Source: Megaleporinus macrocephalus
Taxonomy: Eukaryota > Chordata > Actinopteri > Characiformes > Anostomidae
DNA length: 64,000 nucleotides
Reading direction: 5' to 3'
Assembly (NCBI GenBank): GCA_021613375.1
Contig: CM038704.1
Span: forward strand, 29,444,082-29,508,081
The position numbers and the translations under genes are program-made. The notes beneath the pieces were generated by a model, which saw only the letters and a list, made by a program, of their open reading frames with translations, ran no database searches and was not told where the DNA came from. Shown here piece by piece: positions 21,241-32,510 of the stretch (position 1 is its first letter; the number at the start of each line of letters is the position of its first letter).

Positions 21241-23081
21241 ACCAAACCTCACCTGTGCCAATGTATCAGGCAACATATTCAAAGTTACTTTTTGTGAGGT
21301 AGGCAGGTCTGAGGCAGTAAACTTAGACAATCTGGTTCCTTTCATCACAGTTGTGGATACATCTGGCTCTCGCTAAAATTGTTTTTTAACTGCTTGAAAG
21401 CCTGTTCTCTTACCTGCAATAGTTCAGCATTCAGGGCAAAATACTCACTATCAGTGACTGATAGAACTGGATATGGTTAAAGCATTGCTATGTAGTTATG
21501 TAGTTATGTATATATGTGTGTAGATTGTCATTTGTCACAACGAGTCAAATTGATTTGCCATAGTTTTGACATAAGGTTTTGGTTTAAAACATATTTTTAA
21601 ATAATAATTTATGTTGGAGAAGTACATGCATATGGAGGGAGGCAAAATAGTACCAGAAGAATTTTTTTTAAAGATTTACTAATATTTTATTATTGTTAAG
21701 ATTTTACATAAACACCAGAAAACATGTGCAGATACCAAATAAAATGGCTATGTTTGTATAGACATCACGTCCTTTTGAATCATGGTGAATTACCAACGTA
21801 GTAAATAATGGAATATTAATATTAATTAGAATCAGCCAAGTTTGTGTTCTCATACATTTTATGCTGACTTACAATTTATCTCCAGTTACCTAATAGCTCA
21901 CAATACACTGTAGTTCACAATAGATGTATAAAATATAAAATAATAATAGAGCATTTCCATAAATTCCAATAAACATTAAAAAAAATAAATGTAAATGAAC
22001 TAATGGAGAGTCGTTAGACACTATTTAGCAAATGCACTCTTATACTACTTTACAGGGTGACTTAGAAGTGCTGCACCATTTCAACAACCCCGCTGCTCCT
22101 GTTAACAATTCTTCAGAAACATTATACATCAAAGGCATTGAGAAGAAAAGCTATGTTACTGTGAAAACTTTCCTGAGCTATAAAACTGTTGAAGCAAACA
22201 AGCTGAAATCAATCTGTTCGGCCCCCTTTCCCCCTCACCACTCCAGGGATAGAGAAAGACGGAGAGAAATGCAAGCAGAGAAAACCTTTTTAGAAAGGCA
22301 CTAAGGGGAAGTGAAAAGAACAGAGACAATAACTTGAGATCCATTCCATCCTAGTTACGGAGAACAGATGAGAACTCTGACTGAAGCAGCTCTCTTCTAA
22401 TGTGTTTGACAGCGTACATTAGAGGCAGGTTTGAGAGTGAGGGGTTGTCTCCGCAGCCTTTGCGCCTTGTTAGATGGGTAGTCATTTCAGACATGTGTCA
22501 TTCCAGTATCTCATTAGCTGGGGGACTTTTTCGCTTATTCAAATGAGTCATAAAATGAAATAATCTGAACTGCAGATGCCTTACAGTCCTGAAAAATAAT
22601 TTGCTCCTCTGAGACGAGGAATTTTGTGAGTCAGTACCGAGCTGGCAAAAGCAATAAATCCATCACATTGTGTGCATTGATGTTCTTTATGGAAACAAAA
22701 GCATGGCAGAAGGCTGTGAACATTAGCCACAGTGAAGACTTTGCAGATGACCTTGAGGAACTGATGTCATTGGGAGGATGTCCAGCACCTCTGGCCTACC
22801 ATTGCAGTAATGTTTACTAATTAATGTTTACTAATTCCATATTGTGATTGTACTGCTACATATTACAATATAACTGGCACCATATGGATTTTGTCACTAT
22901 TGATTCTTTTAGCAAAAGTAATCCACTGATTATTCAGATTATGCAATTTGTAAGAGTTTTAAAGTTTAAAGTTATCAAGATCAATTTATCAACAGAATTT
23001 GGCAAAACAACTGTTTGTGTATTGTGTTGCAGATATATCTCCTCTTAGATATTGTCTCTTAACATCACTCTGCACCTCCAT

Positions 23082-23225
23082 AGGCTATAGTGAGTCACTG
23101 TAGTGGTGAGCCTGCCACCAGTCCAACATGAGAGAATGAAGAAGTGCATCCTAACCTCTTTGACAGTAATGCTGAATGTCCTGCTGCCAGTTATATTATT
23201 AAAGGACAGGTAGTCAGTGAAAGGA
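23082..23225. repeat. Dispersed repeat shared with 29180-29325
   Basis: AGTGAGTCACTGTAG, then GAGAATGAAGAA and TTAAAGGACAGGTAGTCAGT occur in the same order and orientation at 29175-29325. Family unknown. Confidence 0.7.
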
Positions 23226-23904
23226 AGAATAAACCCACCCATGGCATGCGTTCTTATAACCACACCCACAAGCTCACTGCAAGAGCTAATTTCAGCAACA
23301 AACAAAACAACAGTCAACATTAGTGTTGCTGTCCACACTGGACATGCTCTTGGTGAGTAAAGGGATAAAGAACTCACAATGTTGATGATGACTGGTTAGC
23401 AAACAGATGTCAATGGTAACAGAGAGGAGGGGGGAATGAGCTTTTCAATGGGGTGGACATCACAACATTCTGGTGGCATGTTGCCCCCTATTGTTTGGAG
23501 TATGAATTCCACTGGTTGTGTTGTCTTGTCATGTTCCTTTAAGCAAATTATCAATTTTTGGCCGACCAATAACAAGGGTTTTAAAAAACTATAACCTACA
23601 GAGCAGAGCAAAGCCTTTTAACCTTTCGTGAGTGGTAAAAATTTGTTTAAGAATAAGACTGAATTTTCAAAGTGACATGTCAGAGCAGCAATGCTGGGAC
23701 ATTACATAGCTTCCCTTTATGGAGAATCATTGGACACACAGGTTTACATTGACCTCCAAGTACCCAGTTATTATTTAAATTGCAAACTTACAATTAATTA
23801 TTAATCAAATAATTCCCTATTTTCAATATCATGATTTAATTTGATTTATTTAATTGAGCAATTAAAGACAATTGTGACTATATGCATTCACACGTAGTAG
23901 TCAA

Positions 23905-24130
23905 ATGAGGAGCCAATCCCAGCGTCATCGGATGAAGGCTGGGTACACCATGGACAGTTCGCCAGTCCATGTCATGGCCAACACGCACTCACACCTACGG
24001 GTAATTTAGAGTAACCAATCAACCTATCATGCAAGGGGAGAACATACACACTCCATGCAGAACGGCCCAGACCAGGAATCGAACCCGGATCGTCTTGCTG
24101 TGAGGCAACAGTGCTAACCACTACACCACC
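23905..24130 (-). mobile_element. tRNA-like SINE-type fish repeat, copy 2
   Basis: Minus-strand copy with the head GGTGGTGTAGTGGTTAGCAC and GATCCGGGTTCGATTCCTGG (a B-box-like GGTTCGATTCC). An internal part present in copy 1 is missing. Confidence 0.75.
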
Positions 24131-24135
24131 ATATA

Positions 24136-24137
<2 letters not shown>

Positions 24138-24170
<33 letters not shown>

Positions 24171-24214
24171 ATAATAATAATAATAACAATAATAATAATA
24201 ATAAATTATAGTTA

Positions 24215-24279
<65 letters not shown>
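24138..24279. repeat. A31 plus (ATA)n plus (ATT)n
   Basis: A run of 31 A (24138-24168), then ATA repeats to about 24204, a short joint, then ATT repeats to 24279. ATA followed by ATT makes an inverted repeat able to form a hairpin. Confidence 0.95.
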
Positions 24280-27200
24280 GCAGGATAAATGGGGTCTTGC
24301 TTCATGTGAATGCCTTGTTTCACCCAAATGCCCCACTACTGTGTTTGAGGATTGGTTACAGAGGGTGTATTGGAATATTGTAGCTATCTGTATAGCAAGA
24401 TCGAGATCATGATAACAGTTAAAACTAGTATTTGTAATTGTGCTGCTACTTCATTGGAACAGTACTGCTTTATCTTTTCACAGTTTCTCTTTTCTTCCTG
24501 CGCGAAGTCCTGTGAGGTTTTCTAACTGAAATAAAAAGTGCTATAGAAATAAATATTCCTGATAATAAACACATATTGTGCAGCCTTAGTGTGTGTGTGT
24601 ATGTGTTTGGAGGAGGGTTGTTCATAAGCATGCTGTGCGAAGACGCCGACCATTTCAAACAGTCAATAAACAGTGAATGCTTGTGGGGAAGTCTCTGGAA
24701 ATAAACACATAATGGCCCTCTTTGTTGCCAGCTCAAATTACTGCAATCATAAAAGATGTGAGTGCTTAGATGATAGTAAATGCGCTCACACAACTCAGAA
24801 CAAAGAACGTAAAGTCCATGTCCATCTATTTGCTACTTATTTTACAACAGAGGATCCGACATGCAGTATAAAATTGACCGCTCATGATGACTAGAGTTAT
24901 AAGAATAGCTTTCGTGATTGCTCTATAATTAGACGTGTTTAATATAAGCTGTCTGTGTAATGGTCAAATGTTTTCTAGGCAGATCTATTCTGAACCCCTT
25001 CAACCCCCATAAACCAAAACTACACACAGTAAAAAAAACAATTGCCCTGCTTTCTGGGGTGCATTGGCATGTGGTTTTGTATTAGCATGAGGGGGTGCAG
25101 GTGAGGACCACTTGTCCAGGCTGCTGCTGTTTTGCACCTGGCTGGTAACAGAAGGTGAACGGGGCTATTTTAAGCAGCAGCAAAACGCGGCTGATTTGAT
25201 CTGGTGCAATTTCATGCACAGTTGGAGTCTTATCTCTCTCATCCCTCAATGCACCATGTGTTAGCACCTCTTAAGAGAGTCAAGGGACACTGCACACCAG
25301 GGACAACCGCTGGGAATGACTTCACACAAAGTGCTCTTGAAAGATAGGAGGCCATTTATTTGACAAAAGGATTTTTTTAATGTGTATGTTGTCTTTACAT
25401 TTTCATTTTTATTCAAAAGACAGCACATCGTGTTTGATGGTTGATGGTTAGCATCACCATAAATTGTATCTCATTAAATATATCATTTAATTTTAAATAA
25501 TGAACACTTGTCATATAAATAACTGTGTATGTTCTTGTATGCAACTATTAAAGCCTAATGTGGCCAAATTGCCTAATTAGTCTAGCTTCCTAGCTGTTGA
25601 TATTAGATAAAGTGTAGTGACCAGAACCGGATTCCAGGTTTGTCCGATGCTAGAGGGCGCCCCTGAGTGAGTCCAGAATGAAAGGGCTCCCGTGGAGCTT
25701 TTGTGTAAAATTATAGTTTGTAAATGGTTCACTGCTTTATATACGAAAATTAAAGGATTCCATTCATATGGCTTTCTAACAGTGTCTCTAGTACATTCAC
25801 GATGTCAGCAAGTGCAAACTGCTGTTCTCAGCCAGTGAGCTGACAGTGTTGGCAGATTGGACAGGTTTCTGCAGGTAGACTAAATTTGGGCTCGTTTGTC
25901 ATTATTCTGGAAGGTTTTTAAAAAGTATAAAAAATGAATACATAATAATGCAGCTGTAATTTCAGCAGGGCAAACTTCTCCCCAAATCCAGACAGTTATC
26001 CAAACTATCACGACATACATTTTGGGTTGGATGTATGTTTAACCCTAGCATGGCATAGATTGTCCAGTTCACGTGACATTACTGACTCTACATAGTTCTG
26101 TAGTAAGAGGATCTTCATTCTGAGCCTCCTTTAATATAAAATGTGTTAAAAATGTTTGAATACATTAAGTTTGCTCTCAATTCTCTACACGTTGTGGAAA
26201 GAACATTTTCTTTACAAAGCTGTTGGTTCTTTATAGCACAGATTAAATAAAATAATGTAATGTGAGAAGCTTATTTTTGGAGTTAAGTTAGTTAAAATGG
26301 TCTTGGACAGTTTGAACATTTTTGGAAGGTGCAGCTGATCAGCACTCAGTAGCAATAATACTTGCATAAGATTGCACACAGACTGTCCACTGTTAAAGAT
26401 ACTAATAAGTTTTTATTGATATTTTACTGGAATACATACGTCTACTCTCCAAAATTATAGAAACTTTTTATATAGGAGTAAAGAAACATGTTTAATTTTT
26501 AGTTTTAGGCAATTAGCTCCCAGTCACTGCCATTCACTTGAAAACTTGGGGTTGACTTAAGAAGAAGCTGCCTTAAATGTGAACTGGCTCTGACAATACT
26601 TAATAGCTTGTAACTGAGCCCAAATAAATAAACATTACTCACCACGGCCCTCCGAAGGTGTTATAGGCCCAATTAGGAGTCAGAACTTGGTGTTTTCGGA
26701 AGACTGATGATTTGTCCCAATAAACTGTTTTTTTGGCTTTGTGTTATTTACATGTATTTGCCTTAACCAAACAGAAGGAAATAAACTCACAATTCACATC
26801 CTCCTTCCTGTGACAAACACTGTGACTTTAAAAACTCATTGCGAACAGCTCAAATGCAATCATGTAATTATGTAATAATTGTGACGTGCCTAGTCTTATT
26901 TCACTGATTTCTTTGAACATTATGGATCTGGATAAGCAATGTCCAGGTGTATTGTGTTGCCTTTAAATCAGGGTTAACAGCGTGTACAGACAGAACATAG
27001 CTGAGGAATCTTTATCCAAATTTTTTGTACATGCACAAAATGTACGAAGGCAGACCATATTGAGATTAAAAAATAAAATATATGTTTAATATTTACTTTC
27101 ACAACATGCAATCATCTCAAATCTCATCATTTCCTGATAATATGTTTGGTTTGTCAAATATTAAAGAGAATCTCTTTGCACCTTAAATGTCACGCGTGTT

Positions 27201-27639
27201 ACTTATAGCTCCAATAACATCAAGGTGACAACTGGGAAGATCAAACATAATTGTTCTAAACCATAAATAGCCTAGTCTGTCATTTCACAATGCATTGGTC
27301 ATTTTAGTGGACTGAGAGTCAGGCAGAGAAGTATAAACTGGTCAGTTTCATGGCTGGTGATGTAGATTTTGGTGGGCAGAGAGAGGCGGGCAAAAACCCC
27401 TAAAAAACGTTTATATATAAAAGTTGTTTCAGTGATGTAAAAATAACAGAACACGAATAAAACATAAAATTAATTCTGTTACATATGAACATAGCGATGA
27501 GTTACATATACTTACAAAAGTATCCTGGACTACATGAAAATGAGTGAATGAACAGATTTCAGTCGCTTGATAACATTTTGTCCTCCATCACGGCAGATGG
27601 CACTACACTCTCCACCTCCTGCATCACAATCTCAATAAA

Positions 27640-27850
27640 ACGAGTGCTGCGTGACGCAGAAGGATAGTGGGCGGGGTTATGTTCCCACCCGTTTTCCCAC
27701 CTTACAGCTCTCTTATTGGCCAATATCTGCTCGCATCCTGTGTTTGGATTGGCTAATAAATCATACACCGCCCATTAGGCGCACAATAGCCAATCATAGC
27801 GCATAGTGGGAGGAGTTTGTTGGAAAACGGGTGGGAAAAGAAAAACATAA
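27640..27850 (+). promoter_or_regulatory. hs2st1: hs2st1 promoter with CCAAT cluster and 16-bp inverted repeat
   Basis: In order: a 13-bp palindrome CTGCGTGACGCAG (27647-27659, CRE-like); a GC box GGGCGGGG (27669-27676); the left arm of an inverted repeat, TTCCCACCCGTTTTCC (27682-27697); ATTGGCCAAT (27715-27724, two overlapping CCAAT boxes); GATTGG (27747-27752); GCCAATCA (27789-27796); and the right arm GGAAAACGGGTGGGAA (27822-27837). The arms are perfect reverse complements. CCAAT boxes spaced tens of bases apart near a GC box are typical of NF-Y-driven housekeeping promoters without a clear TATA box. The cluster lies 300-500 bp upstream of the hs2st1 start codon. The transcription start is not determined. 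Confidence 0.75.
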
Positions 27851-28078
27851 CGCCAGTGTTGGGTCAATATCAGCAACAGAGAGAAGCACAAAGCACAATA
27901 TTTGAAGATTCCAGCTAAAATGAGCGCAGAAGGAAGATAAGCGGCTGAAAGGCTATGCAGACCTGTAGACGGCTTTTTGCCTTCTCTGTTTTCTCCTGCA
28001 CAAATCAAACCACTGCCAGAAGTGTCCGGAAACCAGCAGCATATATACACACACACACACGCATTCCGCATTCGCTCC

Positions 28079-28107
28079 CTGTGACTGACTGACTGACTGA
28101 CTGACTG
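28079..28107 (+). repeat. GACT tetranucleotide run in the hs2st1 5' leader
   Basis: About six copies of GACT just upstream of the hs2st1 start codon, preceded by a short CA run near 28050-28070. Probably in the 5' UTR. Confidence 0.8.
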
Positions 28108-28120
28108 GTTGGTTCTCGGC

Positions 28121-28135
28121 ATGACATGCACATAA
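28121..28135 (+). promoter_or_regulatory. Four-codon upstream ORF before hs2st1
   Basis: ATG at 28121 opens a four-codon frame ending at TAA (28133-28135), 17 bases before the hs2st1 ATG. A second upstream ATG at 28126 is in frame with hs2st1. If both are in the mRNA they could tune initiation; this is inference. Confidence 0.4.
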
Positions 28136-28152
28136 ACCGTCCGGTCATTTTC

Positions 28153-28276
28153 ATGGGGCTCCTACGGATCATGATGCCGCCCAAGTTCCAGCTCCTGGCT
28201 GTGCTTGCTTTCGGAGTGGCCGTGCTGTTCATCGAGAACCAGATTCGGAAATTGGAGGAGTCTCGGGAAAAGCTGG
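28153..28276 (+). CDS. hs2st1: hs2st1 coding exon 1: heparan sulfate 2-O-sulfotransferase 1, N-terminus
   Basis: Known role: a Golgi type II membrane enzyme that moves sulfate from PAPS to the 2-O position of iduronate (and some glucuronate) in heparan sulfate, which shapes FGF, Wnt and other signalling. The exon encodes 41 codons plus one base, starting MGLLRIMMPPKFQLLAVLAF and followed by GVAVLFIENQIRKLEESREK; human HS2ST1 starts MGLLRIMMPPKLQLLAVVAF. Residues about 12-28 form the signal anchor; the stem begins at ENQIRKLEES. The donor G|GTGAGA is in the phase of the human exon (next codon Glu, split after its first base). An upstream in-frame ATG at 28126 would add nine residues; the conserved start is preferred. 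The catalytic domain lies outside the window. Which teleost paralogue (a or b) cannot be told from this exon. Confidence 0.95.
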
Positions 28277-28883
28277 GTGAGATCTGGGATCTTTCTTTTT
28301 TCTGCATGTACACTGATTTGGGCTGATGGATAGAATGAATAGAGAGTTTTTCCAGCAGCTGTGACCGATATTGACAAACTGATGCTGCACTAGTTTCGTG
28401 TGTAGCTGCTGCTGCACACTGAGAACGTGGAGCCCGCACTGCTCTCCTCTCCTCACAGCTCTCAGTCCTCATCTCTCAGCCAGCTAGCTATAAGCTTTCT
28501 TCTTTTGCTGGGAGACTGTAAATCGTCTGAGCTGCTAATCGTCATCTGAGGGTAACCAGCTTTTATAAGGAGTAGATTTTATGTGATCTGCTAAACAGCT
28601 AATGTACAGACTGCTGAGGGTCTCGCCCGCTGCTTTAGCCACATGAACATAGCTTGCCTCGATTCACAAAACGAAATTACCCAGAGGGCAGAAAGTAAGG
28701 GAGCCGATGATGAAGGACCAGGTAGGCTCAGGTAGGGTTATATCTGTTTAGTTGTCTTGCTTTTTGGTTGTGTCCATGGCTCATGTATGCGTGCTAGTTC
28801 CTCAGACTTGCTTCTTCACTGATGTAGTGAGTATTGTGTAATAGCTCTAGTCTTATAGTGATGATCACAAAGCAGTTCCAATC

Positions 28884-29040
28884 CTTAAAGGGCCAATTCA
28901 GTAATGTTGTGAATGTGTGCAAAGCTGAATGGTTAAGCTGTAAAAGTCATTTACAGAGGTTTGATGGGAAACGTTCTAGATAAACTTACCCAGTCAGAGT
29001 TGCTCACAGTGGTGGTGATAGGAACCAGACATCTGTTGTG
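28884..29040. repeat. Dispersed repeat of the GGTTTGATGGGAAA / CACAGTGGTGG family
   Basis: Contains TTTACAGAGGTTTGATGGGA, TCTAGATAAACTTACCCAGT and GCTCACAGTGGTGGTGATAG; closest to 12193-12365. Confidence 0.65.
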
Positions 29041-29174
29041 TGTTTAACAGAGCAATATGTAAGATTTCAGTTTAACCCATTGAAAAAAAATATATAATAA
29101 AAATATATTTACAAAGTAAATGGAAGGTTATCCAACTGTCCTGTTTGGTGATGCAACTTTATACCTCAGGAAAT

Positions 29175-29325
29175 AATAGTGAGTCACTGTAGCATCAAGT
29201 GGAATCAGTCCATCATGGGAGGATGAAGAATTAGCACTGCTCCGATGGTGTTTTGTAATCTTTTCTCAGGTCCTGAAGGTGCTGCTTCTGGTTAAATTAT
29301 TTAAGGACAGGTAGTCAGTGAAAGG
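29175..29325. repeat. Dispersed repeat shared with 23082-23225
   Basis: Same order of blocks as at 23.1 kb, ending TTTAAGGACAGGTAGTCAGT. A SINE follows immediately. Confidence 0.7.
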
Positions 29326-29330
29326 TACAC

Positions 29331-29612
29331 TTGGGGCAGTCGTGGGTTGGAGGTTAGAGAATCAGCCTTGTGACCGGAAGGTTGCAGGTTCAATCTCATA
29401 AACTGACAGGACACGACTGAAGCAAGGCACCTTACCCTCAACTTCTCCCCGGGTGCTGTGGTAGGGCTGCCCACCACTCCAGGCAAGTGTGCTTACCTGC
29501 CCCCTGTCTGTTCACTAGTGTGTGTGTATATGTGAGTGTTTCACTGCACGGATGGGTTAAATGTGGAGATCTTGAATTTCTCTCTGGGATCAATAAAGTG
29601 TCTATCTATCTA
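29331..29612 (+). mobile_element. tRNA-derived SINE
   Basis: Begins GGGGCAGTCGTGGGTTGGAG (A-box-like) with GGTTCAATCTC (B-box-like, one change from GGTTCRANNCC) about 50 bases later. The body has TCCCCGGGTGCTGTGGTAGG and CTGCCCACCACTCC, then TTCACTGCACGGATGGGTTA. The tail is a short (TCTA)n run. A complete-looking, moderately diverged SINE of a type I associate with otophysan fishes. Confidence 0.85.
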
Positions 29613-30798
29613 AAGAAGTAGCCAATGAAAACTCTTGGCAAGTGGCCAATATAACAAGCACTACGTTTAGCAGCAATTTAAAGAAGTGATGTTAAGAGCA
29701 GCCACTGGAGATGCTCCACACTTCTGTAATGTCAACGTTGTGTTTTTTTCATTGTCTTCTAATTTCATTAAAACAAAGTCTGACACTGAGTGTGATCACA
29801 AACTTAAAGGTGCCTGTACATTCTGTGGGATCTGGATGTAGCTGTAATTCACCAAGTGTATAAAACGCATGTGGAAACATGATGCATGCTTTTTTTAGTG
29901 ATAGGCGCGTTGTGGCCGTCATGCATTCATTGACAAGTTTTGACCTGCAGTTCAGGCGCTCGTCTTTGAATCTGTTATTTCAAAATTCTTTTGGTTTTGC
30001 TGTGGAACGTGATTAGACAGCAGAGCCAGAAATCACCAGAAGCAACATTCCCAACCTGCTTATTTTCACACTGAACTGTGTGAGACTTGACATCCTGGTA
30101 ATTGCATGCATCATCTAATGACCCGTGACATGATAGATGGTTTGCGACACAGGTGCGTGCAGACATTTATGGACGCTGTTGTAACAAGTGGCACTGCGCT
30201 TTCCGGCACTGAACAAATTGCAGAAGGGACCAGTCCGGTTAGAATGCTCATGTTGAATTCATTGAGTACTCAACAAAGTGGAAAACCTCATTTGGAGCCG
30301 CTGATTTCTTGGAGGAAAAGAACAACAGCCGAGTTGGCACTTTCCTTCTCAGGGCTATTCGGAGGGAGAGAGTTTGCTGTACAGTAGCAGCTTTGGATTA
30401 GACTGGCAGTGGTGTGGCTTTTTCTGATTGGACTGAACAGAGGTTGTAATTTCCCCGTAAATAGGCAACCATTCTTTTGATTGTGCTGAATATGGGCTGT
30501 AATTTCCCCTTAAGTACACAACAATTCTTTCCACTTTCTTTTTCCATTAGCGGGGCTCGCTGAGGAGGAACTTTCAGGCTTTAAACAGCTACTCTTTCCA
30601 AAACTCATTTTGGGTTGAAAAGAAATCACCCTTTGCCATTGTACTGTACTGCATCATGTGGTTAGGCTGCTGCTGTGATGTGCTAATTGCATCAAAAGAC
30701 ACATTCATCTGCTGTTTCCGTGTCTTTCCTCAGCATGGTTTTCTTGATTACATTTTGGGACTCACTGTGGTACTTGTGGCTAATTAACTTTAATACCA

Positions 30799-30801
<3 letters not shown>

Positions 30802-30885
<84 letters not shown>

Positions 30886-30889
30886 CATT

Positions 30890-30928
<39 letters not shown>

Positions 30929-30944
30929 CATTTATTATATATAG
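30802..30944. repeat. (AT)n microsatellite with a repeated spacer
   Basis: A pure AT run of about 79 bp, then a second run of about 32 bp; AATATCATTTATTATATA follows each run. Its length may vary between individuals. Confidence 0.95.
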
Positions 30945-32084
30945 TGGCATGGGACTAGAATGCCACCTTTCATGACCAGCATTGGCTGTGTTATTTTCTG
31001 ACCTGCTGAGATATGAGTCATTCCATTAGGATGAGAGTTAATTAAACTGAATGAAATGGAGCAGTCTGAGGGAGGAATGTGGTGATGGATGAATCTAGAA
31101 GCTTCTCAGGCACATGATCGATATGAAGCAACAGATGACACTGACTGAAATATTTCCCTTTGCTCTACTGTGCGTTTTCCGTTGCTGCATGTAACTTACA
31201 GGTCATTAGGAGATGGAAATCGTTCATCTTTGTCTTTACACAGTAGTCACTGACTCATAGACTCCCTCAGTGTCTTTCCCTGCTAACAAGCTGTGCTCTC
31301 TCTGAGGCCAAAACGATCACAGCTATTGGATTTTTCAGTGGATATCAGTTTTATTGGCTTTTTTGCTTCATTTTGTTGATGCCTGAGAGAGTTTTATTTA
31401 TGTAGACCAGGGGGAGTCTCTGTCATGTCGTAACAGAGGCGTGGGGTTGCGTTGGGGAGGGGCTGATACAGATGTTTTATTCATTTGTTTTCTTGATGCA
31501 TCGATTGATTCCTTTTGGTGTATGAATGTAATAAAACACAACAAGGTTAAAACTAAACTCTTTGCATTTGTCAAAATGCTTAAAATCTGCTCATGACTGA
31601 TGAACAATGTAAAAAGATGAATATTTATTAATATTTTGAAAATTAGTAATTTCACAATAGCTATTACACTTACACACTTTTTTATTGAGTCTATAGTATG
31701 TCTGTATATGACCACAAATCAGAATTTAAATAACTGTGGAGTCATTATCACAAACCATGAGCTTCTGTTGGTATGTGTTTTCCAGGGAAACTGTAACAGT
31801 AGGCTGTGTATTTCCAGTTTGGTTGGGTTAACTGGATATTAGAAATATTAAATGTGAAGTGATGTATCTGTTACTGGGTGTTATATCACGCTGTAACATT
31901 AAAGCTGTTTCTATTTTGGGTACGAATCGTTATAATCCACAACCATTGCACTAAATCTGCTTTACACTTTCTAAACAAATGCACGTTTCACATAGCACAT
32001 GCAACGTCTAGCACAATTATTATTGGCTTCAGAGTTATTTGAACAGGTTAAAAAATGTAAACTATTTTAACTAAATTTAACACC

Positions 32085-32510
32085 TACAACTACAAGGGGA
32101 TCAGGTACAGCAGTGCTGCTGGACTTTTAAAAACTGTGCCCACTCACTGCCCACTCCGTTAAGACTATTCTTAGTCCAGCAGTGAGATTGATGTGTTTAA
32201 ACACTCCAGCAGTACTGCTGTGTCTGATCCTCTCACACCAGCACAACACACATTAACACACCACCACCATGTCATTGTCACTGCTGGACTGAGAATAGTC
32301 TACCACTCAAATAATGCCTACTCTGTGGTGGTCGTGGGGGGGGGGGGGGGGGGGGGGGTCCTGTACTGTTAAAGAATGGTAAAAAGGGGATTAACAAAGT
32401 CTACAGAGAATCAGATGAACTACAGTCTGTAACTGTAGAACTACAAAATACATTAAGTGGAGCTGATAAAATAGAGTGAGTGCAGAAACATGGAGGTGCT
32501 TTGACTGATC
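32085..32510. mobile_element. MITE-like fish repeat with internal inverted repeat
   Basis: Internal arms (about 32098-32123 and 32202-32228) are near-perfect reverse complements, sharing CAGCAGT and TGATCC-type ends. It continues with CACACCAGCACAACACACAT, CACCACCACCATGTC and AATAATGCCTACTCTGTGGT, then TGTAACTGTAGAACTACAAA. This pattern is abundant in some fish genomes. Fragments at 11285-11410 and 49920-50040. A G23 run (32336-32358) lies inside. Confidence 0.75.
32336..32358. repeat. G23 homopolymer
   Basis: 23 consecutive G on the plus (transcribed-sense) strand of hs2st1 intron 1; could form a G-quadruplex and is prone to length error in sequencing. Confidence 0.95.

Larger units (their letters stand above)
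18641..27639. other. Intergenic region between divergent dzip1l and hs2st1
   Basis: About 9 kb with no supported exon. Contents: fish dispersed repeats at 20690-20800, 21131-21240 and 23082-23225, a SINE-like element at 23905-24130 followed by poly(A)/(ATA)n/(ATT)n, and otherwise unassigned AT-rich sequence. 22380-22600 is less repetitive and could be a conserved regulatory element. Short open frames here have no family features. Confidence 0.6.

Noticed and set aside
23905..24130. tRNA-like B-box sequence
   Set aside because: It lacks a complete cloverleaf and belongs to a SINE-type repeat with other copies in the window, so no tRNA gene is called.
27400..27680. Search for a divergent selenof first exon upstream of hs2st1
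   Set aside because: No signal peptide plus SSEACRELGF-like sequence is present on the minus strand.
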